Of a DNA stretch of 64,000 nt, positions 58,531 through 64,000 are shown one piece after another. Position 1 is the stretch's first letter, and the number at the start of each line of letters is the position of its first letter. Where the stretch lies: positions 124,001-188,000 of the forward strand of contig PHEY01000004.1 of assembly GCA_002841335.1 (NCBI GenBank). Direction: 5' to 3'. Position numbers and translations under genes: made by a program. The notes under the pieces are model-generated. The model ran no database searches and was not told where the DNA came from. It worked only from the letters and a program-made list of their open reading frames with translations. This stretch comes from Actinobacteria bacterium HGW-Actinobacteria-2 (GTDB lineage: Bacteria; Actinomycetota; Actinomycetes; Propionibacteriales; Propionibacteriaceae).

Positions 58531-59502
58531 ATGAGCAGCCACGGGGGAACCAAGGCGGTTATTGCCGCACTCAGCGCCAATCTTTTCATCGCCGCGACCA
58601 AGTTCGGTGCCTGGGCCTTGACCGGGGCATCGTCGATGCTGGCCGAGGGGGTGCACTCGGTCGCCGACTCCGCCAATCAGGTGTTGCTGCTGCGCGGCGG
58701 GGCCACAGCGAAGAAGGAGGCCACCGCCGAGCATCCCTTCGGGTATGGCCGCGCGCGCTACATCAGCGCCTTCCTGGTCTCGGTGATCCTGTTCAGCTTG
58801 GGCGGCCTGTTCGCCCTGTACGAGGCCTTCCACAAGTTCGAGGAACTGCACGCCGGACACGGCGACGACCTGCTGAACGGTCCATGGTGGTGGGTGCCGC
58901 TGGCCGTCCTGGGGGCAGCGATCATCGCCGAGAGCTTCAGCCTGCGGACCGCGATCGCCGAATCGACGCCGAGCAAGGGCACCCAGTCGTGGGTGCGGTT
59001 CATCAGAACCGCCAAGTCGCCAGAGTTGCCGGTGGTCCTGTTGGAGGATCTCGCTGCGCTGCTCGGCCTGGCGTTCGCCCTCGGTGGTGTCGGCCTGACG
59101 CTGCTGACCCACAATGCGATCTGGGACGTCGTGGGCACTGCGCTGATCGGGCTGCTGCTGATCGCAGTAGCGGTCGTGCTGGCGGTCGAGACGCGCAGCC
59201 TGCTGCTGGGGGAGGCGGCCTCGGAGGAGGCTGTGGCCAAGATCACCGCGGCCCTGGCCGGGGCTGAGGGCGTACAGCGAGTGATTCACCTCAAGACGCT
59301 TCACCTGGGTCCGGAGGAGATTCTGGTGGCGGCCAAGATCGCCGTGGAGCCGACCGAGTCGGCCGTCCGGGTGGCCGAGATCATCGACAGCGCCGAGCTG
59401 ACAATCCGTGCGGCCGAGCCGTGGGTGACCGCGCTGTACTTGGAGCCCGACATCGATCGCTCGGTCGAGGTTCGTACCCCGGACGTAGCCGGGTCCAAGT
59501 AG
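58531..59502 (+). CDS. Cation diffusion facilitator family transporter
   Basis: Metal/proton antiporter, 323 residues. Helices include ALSANLFIAATKFGAWALTG, then SSMLAEGVHSVADSANQVLLL near 34-54 (family histidine/aspartate metal site), HPFGYGRARYISAFLVSVILFSLGG near 70-94, and the C-terminal cytosolic domain with VQRVIHLKTLHLGPEEILVAAKI near 250. It matches the actinobacterial branch that places a second HxxxD-like site late. The track ORF start (58099) runs through the SIS gene. ATG 58531 fits the family start; ATG 58492 is an alternative. Confidence 0.9.
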   Translation: MSSHGGTKAVIAALSANLFIAATKFGAWALTGASSMLAEGVHSVADSANQVLLLRGGATAKKEATAEHPFGYGRARYISAFLVSVILFSLGGLFALYEAFHKFEELHAGHGDDLLNGPWWWVPLAVLGAAIIAESFSLRTAIAESTPSKGTQSWVRFIRTAKSPELPVVLLEDLAALLGLAFALGGVGLTLLTHNAIWDVVGTALIGLLLIAVAVVLAVETRSLLLGEAASEEAVAKITAALAGAEGVQRVIHLKTLHLGPEEILVAAKIAVEPTESAVRVAEIIDSAELTIRAAEPWVTALYLEPDIDRSVEVRTPDVAGSK

Positions 59503-59587
59503 CGGCCTGGCTCGGAGGGCGGAGACTCCGCACGAAGTCGGGATATCACCGGCTTGGCATGGCGCGACGCGTGAAGGTCCACAGTTA

Positions 59588-59626
59588 GTCGGGTTATGAG
59601 CCCGTCTGAGGGCCGCATAACCCGAC
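59588..59626. repeat. Perfect 11-bp inverted repeat GTCGGGTTATG / CATAACCCGAC
   Basis: Arms at 59588-59598 and 59616-59626 match perfectly around a 17-base spacer. A further CATAACC occurs 44 bases on, around 59668. No T-run follows. It could be an operator for the gene at 59796 or an efflux-gene terminator. Confidence 0.6.
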
Positions 59627-59781
59627 CTTCTGCGGACTCTCCTGGCATTGGCGCCTTCACCGGCGTCATAACCTGCCTTTCGGGCCACGCAGATGCCGTC
59701 GGCCCAGACAAGCGGGCTGCCGCCGTCCTGGCATGCTTCAGCAATTGCGCACCAGCACCGACCGGAGTCGGCGTCACGTCC

Positions 59782-59787
59782 TACGCT
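59782..59787 (+). promoter_or_regulatory. -10 element TACGCT of YdeI-like gene, leaderless
   Basis: TACGCT ends eight bases before the GTG at 59796; no ribosome binding site intervenes. Confidence 0.45.
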
Positions 59788-59795
59788 GAGCGGCT

Positions 59796-60257
59796 GTGAG
59801 CGATTCGTTGCAGATCAGCCTGCCGTTGGAGCCGCGCGGCCCGGCTGGCGCCTTCATCCTGACCGACACGCAGGTGGCCGCCCTCGGTGGCGGGGCCAAG
59901 ACCTTTCCGGTCACCGTGGCAGTCAACGACGTCGTGTTGCGACTGCGGCTGGCCCGAATGGGCGGGGAGAACCTGATCGGGCTGAACAAGGCCGCCCGCG
60001 CTCAAGCAGGCGTGGAGCTGGGGGAGACCGTGGCCATCACCATCTGTGCTGATACCGAATTGCGCACCGTCGAGGTCCCCGACGACCTCGCAGCGGCGCT
60101 GGCTGCGCAGCCGGACGCGGCGGCCGCTTTCGAGAGGCTGGCCTACTCCCATCGCAAGGAGTTCGTCCGCTGGATCAGCGAAGCCAAGCGTGAACAGACC
60201 CGCGCCGATCGAGTGGCCAAGGCCGTCGAGATGGTGCGCGCCGGGCATGCTCGCTGA
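59796..60257 (+). CDS. DUF1905 / YdeI-OmdA family protein
   Basis: A 153-residue cytosolic protein in two parts: an N-terminal DUF1905 beta-barrel (LPLEPRGPAGAFILTDTQVAAL; NKAARAQAGVELGETVAITI) and a C-terminal YdeI/OmdA helix pair AAFERLAYSHRKEFVRWISEAKREQTRADRVAKAVEMV near residues 107-145. The family is linked to stress or antimicrobial peptide resistance by old annotation only. It is flanked on the left by a long inverted repeat. Confidence 0.88.
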   Translation: MSDSLQISLPLEPRGPAGAFILTDTQVAALGGGAKTFPVTVAVNDVVLRLRLARMGGENLIGLNKAARAQAGVELGETVAITICADTELRTVEVPDDLAAALAAQPDAAAAFERLAYSHRKEFVRWISEAKREQTRADRVAKAVEMVRAGHAR

Positions 60258-60331
60258 TCGCTTCGAGCGTCCCGATTCTGACCTGACTCCACCAGAGGTG
60301 GGGTCAGTGCCGGCCTGACACGTTTAGGCGG

Positions 60332-61495
60332 TTACCGTCCGAAGATGTGGGTGAGGACCGTGCTGCCGGCCCCACCAACGCTTTGCAGAAGTCCGAGTTT
60401 CGGATCCGGTAGCTGATTCGCCCCGGCCGCGCCGGTGAGCTGTTGGACGATCTCGCAGGTCTGGTAGATCGCCGACGCGCCGATGGGGTGTCCGCGCCCC
60501 TTCAGCCCGCCCATCGTGGAGATGGGGACCGAGCCGCCATGCGTGATCTCACCCTCGGCGGCCAGCCGCCAGCCCTGGCCCTGCTCGGCATAGCCGACCG
60601 CTTCCAGGATGAGCGCGGCCATGATCGAAAAGGCGTCGTGCACCTCGAACAGGTCGACGTCGTTGCGGTGGATGTTTGCCCGCTTGAATGCCTCGCGAGC
60701 TGAGCGCGCCGAGGCCTCCAGCCGCAGCGGATCGGGACGATCGGCGATGCGGAATCGGTCGGTGACCACGCTGGCAGCCAGCATCTTGATCGGCTGGTGG
60801 TGGAAGGCCCGCGCCTGCTTGGTGCGGGTGAGGACCACCGCCGCAGCGCCGTCACAGATCGGCGCGGCATCGAAGCGGCGCAGCGGAGCCGAGACCACCG
60901 GGGCGGCATCGATGGCCTGCTTGGTCACCACTCGGTCGTGGAACAGGGCATTCGGATTGCCGTTGGCGTTGGCGTGGGCGTTCAGCGCGAAGCCGTCGAA
61001 GGCGTCGATCGACAGGCCGTATCGCTCCAGGTAGAGCCGCATCAACATCGCGTTCTGGCTCAGCAGGGTGGCCCCGGTCGGTACTTCGGTCTCGGCGTCG
61101 AGCGCTTTGGCCAATGCCGAGATCACATGCTCGCGGTCGGTGCTCATCTTCTCCACACCCAGCGCGATCGCCACTTCGGCCTGGCCGGACGCGACCGCCA
61201 GGTAGGCCATCCGCAGGGCGGCGGCCCCGGTCGCGGTGGCGGCCCGCACTTGGAGGGCTTCGGCCCAGCGCAGCCCGGCCTCGTCGGCGATCAGGCTGGC
61301 CAGGTGCTTTTGGCCCTGCAACTCGTCGGCGAGCATGTTGCCGACGAAGATCGCATCGGCGTGGTCGATGCCGGCGTCGTCCATGGCTGCGTGGACGGCC
61401 GCGGCGCCCAGCTGGCGCAGGCTCAACGGGCTCGCCGCAACCACCGGCACCTGACCGATACCGACGATGCTGACCTCAGCGCCAAATCTGTCCAC
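60332..61495 (-). CDS. Thiolase-fold protein (SCP-x/archaeal type) lacking the catalytic cysteine
   Basis: A 387-residue thiolase homologue. Conserved: [24 protein letters not shown] near 51-74, AFSIM after [10 protein letters not shown] near 285, [17 protein letters not shown] near 327 and the ending [16 protein letters not shown]. At the nucleophile position, where family members read AACASGG, this protein has [12 protein letters not shown], so residue 87 is Thr. The second Cys region is the S/G type of SCP-x thiolases, so no alternative nucleophile is visible. GTG 61495 has a strong GGGGAGG site. No DUF35 partner is adjacent. Acyl-CoA binding is likely; thiolysis is doubtful. Confidence 0.86.
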   Translation of the reverse strand: MDRFGAEVSIVGIGQVPVVAASPLSLRQLGAAAVHAAMDDAGIDHADAIFVGNMLADELQGQKHLASLIADEAGLRWAEALQVRAATATGAAALRMAYLAVASGQAEVAIALGVEKMSTDREHVISALAKALDAETEVPTGATLLSQNAMLMRLYLERYGLSIDAFDGFALNAHANANGNPNALFHDRVVTKQAIDAAPVVSAPLRRFDAAPICDGAAAVVLTRTKQARAFHHQPIKMLAASVVTDRFRIADRPDPLRLEASARSAREAFKRANIHRNDVDLFEVHDAFSIMAALILEAVGYAEQGQGWRLAAEGEITHGGSVPISTMGGLKGRGHPIGASAIYQTCEIVQQLTGAAGANQLPDPKLGLLQSVGGAGSTVLTHIFGR

Positions 61496-61598
61496 GCGAC
61501 CTCCCCTGTTGCGCCGATGGTATTGCACGGGCCCTCGCCGCTGGAGTGCGCGCTGCCCGTTGTGGGCGTCGAAATCGGCGTTGACAGGGGTGACCGCG

Positions 61599-61604
61599 TA
61601 CAGT
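61599..61604 (+). promoter_or_regulatory. -10 element TACAGT of ahcY, leaderless
   Basis: TACAGT ends six bases before the GTG at 61611. A TTGACA at 61581-61586 lies only 12 bases upstream, too close for a standard -35, so the -10 may act alone. No SAH/SAM riboswitch fold was recognised in the short leader. Confidence 0.45.
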
Positions 61605-61610
61605 TCTGGG

Positions 61611-63026
61611 GTGGATTATCGCGTTGCAGACCTGACGTTGGCCGCCGCCGGACGAGAGCAGATCCGGCTGGCAGAGCACGAAATGCCCGGCCTGATGGCC
61701 TTGCGGAAGCGCTTCGGTGACAGCCAGCCGCTGGCCGGAGCACGGATCGCCGGTTCTTTGCACATGACCGTGCAGACCGCCGTGCTGATCGAGACCCTGG
61801 TCGCGCTGGGCGCGCGGGTGCGCTGGGCGTCGTGCAACATCTTCTCCACCCAGGACGAAGCCGCTGCGGCCATCGTGGTCGGCCCGAACGGGACCCCCGA
61901 AGACCTCCAGGGGGTGCCGGTGTTCGCCTGGAAGGGCGAGACCCTGGCCGACTACTGGTGGTGCACCGAGCAGATCCTCGACTGGGGCGACGAGCTGCCC
62001 AACCTGATCCTGGACGACGGCGGCGACGCGACTTTGCTGGTGCATTCCGGGGTGGAGTTCACCAAGGCCGGGGCGGTGCCCGAAGCCGGCCCGGACGATT
62101 CGGCCGAGTGGGCGGTGGTGCTGGACACGCTGCGGGCCTCGAAGCTGCACTGGCCGACGCTGGCCACGGCGATCTTCGGCGTGACCGAGGAGACCACCAC
62201 CGGCGTCCATCGGCTCTACGAGATGGCCAAGAACCGCACCCTGCTGTTCCCGGCGATCAACGTCAACGACTCGGTCACCAAGTCCAAGTTCGACAATCGC
62301 TACGGCATCCGCCACTCGCTGATCGACGGCATCAACCGGGGCACCGACGTGCTGATCGGCGGCAAGACCGCCGTTGTGTGTGGCTACGGCGACGTGGGCA
62401 AGGGGTGCGCGGCGTCCCTGGCCGGCCAGGGTGCGCGGGTGATCGTCACCGAGGTCGACCCGATCTGCGCTCTGCAGGCTGCGATGGACGGCTACCAGGT
62501 GGCCACCTTGGACGATGTGGTGGCCAGCGCGGACATCTTCATCACCGCGACGGGCTGCCTGAAGGTGATCACTGCCGAGCAGATGGGCCGGATGAAGAAC
62601 CTGGCCATCGTGGGCAACATCGGTCACTTCGACAACGAGATCGACATGGCCGGGCTGGAGAAGCTGGACGGCATCACCAAGACCACCGTCAAGCCACAGG
62701 TGGACCGCTGGACCTTCGCCGACGGTCATTCGATCATCGTGCTCAGCGAAGGTCGTCTGCTGAACCTCGGCAATGCCACCGGCCACCCGAGCTTCGTGAT
62801 GAGCACCTCGTTCGCCAACCAGGTGCTGGCGCAGATCGAGCTGTTCACTCGCACCGAGCACTACCCGATCGGCGTCTACACCCTCAGCAAGGAGCTGGAC
62901 GAGTACGTCGCTCGCCTCCACCTGGACGCTCTCGGTGTCCGGCTGTCGGAGCTGACCACCGAACAGGCCGACTACCTCGGCGTGTCAGTGAAGGGCCCGT
63001 TCAAGGCCGAGCACTACCGCTACTGA
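61611..63026 (+). CDS. ahcY: S-adenosylhomocysteinase
   Basis: Splits S-adenosylhomocysteine into adenosine and homocysteine, NAD-dependent. The 471-residue enzyme shows [16 protein letters not shown] near residue 47, [16 protein letters not shown] near 219, the NAD-binding [10 protein letters not shown] near 257, GHFDNEIDM near 340 and C-terminal [11 protein letters not shown]. Length includes the roughly 40-residue insert usual in bacterial forms. The product adenosine could be handled by the add gene at the start of the window. GTG 61611 fits leaderless spacing; the track start at 61467 overlaps the thiolase gene. Confidence 0.95.
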   Translation: MDYRVADLTLAAAGREQIRLAEHEMPGLMALRKRFGDSQPLAGARIAGSLHMTVQTAVLIETLVALGARVRWASCNIFSTQDEAAAAIVVGPNGTPEDLQGVPVFAWKGETLADYWWCTEQILDWGDELPNLILDDGGDATLLVHSGVEFTKAGAVPEAGPDDSAEWAVVLDTLRASKLHWPTLATAIFGVTEETTTGVHRLYEMAKNRTLLFPAINVNDSVTKSKFDNRYGIRHSLIDGINRGTDVLIGGKTAVVCGYGDVGKGCAASLAGQGARVIVTEVDPICALQAAMDGYQVATLDDVVASADIFITATGCLKVITAEQMGRMKNLAIVGNIGHFDNEIDMAGLEKLDGITKTTVKPQVDRWTFADGHSIIVLSEGRLLNLGNATGHPSFVMSTSFANQVLAQIELFTRTEHYPIGVYTLSKELDEYVARLHLDALGVRLSELTTEQADYLGVSVKGPFKAEHYRY

Positions 63027-63033
63027 GCTCACC

Positions 63034-63083
63034 CCGCTGGTTGAGCAGCGCGCGGAGAAGCCGGGCTCCGCTGGTTCAAGGGT
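63034..63083. repeat. Degenerate dispersed repeat, locus 3
   Basis: CGCTGGTTGAGCAGCGCGCGG after the ahcY stop, with an inverted partner CCGGGCTCCGCTGGTTCAA, is a decayed copy of the repeats at 23807 and 28346. It fills the convergent gap between ahcY and the SixA-like gene. Confidence 0.6.
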
Positions 63084-63106
63084 CCGCCGACAACGGCTGG
63101 CGCGCC

Positions 63107-63604
63107 TCAGCCGCGGGCGATTTCGAAGCGCTCGAGCTTCGCCTTGCCTTCCTTCAGCGACTTCCAGGTGCCGGAGAACGTGAGGACGGCCAGGCCGCAG
63201 GTGGGGAACTTCTTGGCCACCTTCTCGGTGAGGTCATTGGGCTTTGCCAGTAGCAGGATCAGGTCTGAGACGCCGGGCTGGTGACCCACCAGCAATACGG
63301 TGTTGTCCGACTCGCCGAGCTTCCCCAGCTGCTTCAGCAGAGCCTCTTCGTTGCCCTGGTAGATGGCCTTGATGGCGCGGACATCCTCACACTCGGCACC
63401 GCCGGACTCCGCACCTTCCCAGGTTTCCTGCACCCGGACGGCCGTGGAGGCCAGCACCACGTCGAGGTCGTACTCGGCGAGAATCTCACCGGCGGCGACG
63501 GCATCGCGCTCACCGCGCTCGGACAGTCCACGCAGCTGATCGGCGTCCGTGGTCTGCCAACTCGATTTGGCGTGACGCAGCACGATGAGGGTCTTCTTAG
63601 CCAT
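63107..63604 (-). CDS. SixA-like histidine phosphatase
   Basis: A 165-residue member of the histidine phosphatase superfamily. The phosphohistidine motif reads IVLRHAKSSW near residues 6-15, a second cluster is GLSERGERDA near 26, and the second catalytic His lies in VLLVGHQPGVSDLI near 105. SixA in E. coli dephosphorylates phosphohistidine on signalling proteins; the target here is unknown. ATG 63604 follows TAGGAT by six bases, so it is probably leaderless; GTG 63610 of the track is a less likely start. Confidence 0.9.
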   Translation of the reverse strand: MAKKTLIVLRHAKSSWQTTDADQLRGLSERGERDAVAAGEILAEYDLDVVLASTAVRVQETWEGAESGGAECEDVRAIKAIYQGNEEALLKQLGKLGESDNTVLLVGHQPGVSDLILLLAKPNDLTEKVAKKFPTCGLAVLTFSGTWKSLKEGKAKLERFEIARG

Positions 63605-63610
63605 GGGCAC

Positions 63611-63616
63611 ATCCTA
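63611..63616 (-). promoter_or_regulatory. -10 element TAGGAT of SixA-like gene, leaderless
   Basis: TAGGAT on the minus strand ends six bases before ATG 63604. No ribosome binding site is seen. Confidence 0.5.
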
Positions 63617-63653
63617 AGTGGATCGAGGCCGAGCCGGTGACGAACGGACGTCC

Positions 63654-63914
63654 TCACTCATCGCCTGGACGCATCGTCTCCCAGATCTCTTTGCATTCAG
63701 GGCAGACCGGGAACCGATCAGGGTTGCGCGACGGCACCCACACCTTGCCGCACAGGGCGATCACCGGGGTACCCATCACCATGGCCTCGGTCAGCTTGGC
63801 CTTCGGCACATAGTGCGAGAACCGTTCGTGATCGCCTTCCTCGGGACGCAGGTCGAGGCGTTCCTCAGTGCGTTCCTTCACAATGGTGACCCGCTGCGGG
63901 CTCTCCGTCGTCAT
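63654..63914 (-). CDS. DUF3039 family protein
   Basis: An 86-residue actinobacterial protein. HYVPKAKLTEAMVMGTPVIALCGKVWVP near residues 34-61 and FPVCPECKEIWETM near 68-81 are the DUF3039 signature; the single Cys of ALCG plus the CPEC pair probably bind zinc. The function is unknown. ATG 63914 overlaps by one base the stop of an upstream gene cut by the window edge (TGATG), so it is translated with that gene. Confidence 0.92.
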   Translation of the reverse strand: MTTESPQRVTIVKERTEERLDLRPEEGDHERFSHYVPKAKLTEAMVMGTPVIALCGKVWVPSRNPDRFPVCPECKEIWETMRPGDE

Positions 63915-64000
63915 CAGCGTCTTCCCTTGAGTTGACCGTGTAGAACTCCAAAGCTACCAATGGCGGCAGCTTCCACGTAGAGCAACTGTGACACCTGCTG
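63914..64000 (-). CDS. C-terminal fragment of a gene cut by the window edge
   Basis: Twenty-eight codons plus TGA are open on the minus strand to the last base. The tail reads VSQLLYVEAAAIGSFGVLHG and ends KGRR. The stop shares one base with the DUF3039 ATG, which argues that this is a real gene and not chance. Too short to identify. Confidence 0.55.
   Translation of the reverse strand, partial: QQVSQLLYVEAAAIGSFGVLHGQLKGRR

Larger units (their letters stand above)
59503..59795. other. 293-bp intergenic region with long inverted repeat
   Basis: No credible gene. It holds the inverted repeat at 59588-59626 and, near the end, the TACGCT promoter element of the next gene. A 67-codon ORF (59596-59799) has no ribosome binding site or family resemblance. 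Confidence 0.5.

Noticed and set aside
59596-59799. 67-codon ORF in the efflux/YdeI gap
   Set aside because: Starts within the inverted repeat, has no ribosome binding site and overlaps the YdeI start.
61496-61610. SAM/SAH riboswitch upstream of ahcY
   Set aside because: The promoter lies only six bases from the start codon and no riboswitch-like paired elements were recognised.

Overview
This is a high-GC actinobacterial chromosome segment. Gene content and order suggest a Propionibacteriaceae-like or related actinomycete. Supporting this are a complete acyl-CoA (propionyl-type) carboxylase set (alpha with biotin domain, beta, epsilon, biotin ligase), a WhiB regulator, the block whiB - glycosyltransferase - DUF5719 - zincin-like - DUF3499 - phosphomannomutase - Trm112 - SIS protein, and LpdA-type quinone reductase beside nucleoside salvage genes. 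The taxon is an inference; no rRNA or tRNA gene was seen. Many genes have a TANNNT hexamer 6-8 nt before the start codon and no ribosome binding site, as expected for leaderless mRNAs.

Layout. 1-5.1 kb: a nucleoside ABC importer (ATPase cut by the window edge, two permeases), cytidine deaminase (apparently starting at ATT) and adenosine deaminase, a tightly overlapping salvage operon. 5.2-9.6 kb: a four-gene nonulosonic (sialic) acid operon with a DUF6716 glycosyltransferase-like protein, a NeuA-HAD fusion, NeuB and a candidate sialyltransferase. 9.6-16.2 kb: phosphate transporter, nucleoside-kinase-like protein, phosphohexomutase, purine nucleoside phosphorylase, LpdA. 16.5-28.3 kb: carboxylase alpha subunit, CorA, LysE, SDR, decaprenyl-phosphate phosphoribosyltransferase-like UbiA protein, TetR, GH13 enzyme, Maf, carboxylase epsilon and beta, BirA, PH-domain and GtrA proteins. 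28.5-34.6 kb: exported carboxypeptidase-regulatory-repeat protein, a peptidase E relative lacking its nucleophile, PurE, an LCP protein and a class-A-like serine hydrolase lipoprotein.

34.6-47.7 kb is an accessory polymorphic-toxin island. It holds an exported DNRLRE-domain protein, a 2,120-residue exported RHS/YD-repeat protein with an unassigned C-terminal module, and seven small downstream genes. Those genes include two tandem pairs of paralogues and a DUF4279-like member, and are best read as an immunity-gene array. The island interrupts an otherwise housekeeping order.

47.7-64 kb is the conserved mannose-activation and cell-envelope neighbourhood: TIGR03089, ManC, WhiB, a giant membrane glycosyltransferase, DUF5719, zincin-like, DUF3499, ManB, a 56-residue Trm112 protein missed by the ORF track, and an SIS protein. 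It is followed by a cation-efflux protein, a YdeI-like protein, a thiolase lacking its catalytic cysteine, S-adenosylhomocysteinase, a SixA-like phosphatase, DUF3039 and the tail of one more gene. A dispersed repeat family built on GGTTGAGCAGCG / CGTGTCGAAACC sits at three intergenic sites, all at gene 3' ends. All functional calls are by eye from motifs and remembered family sequences; no search was run.
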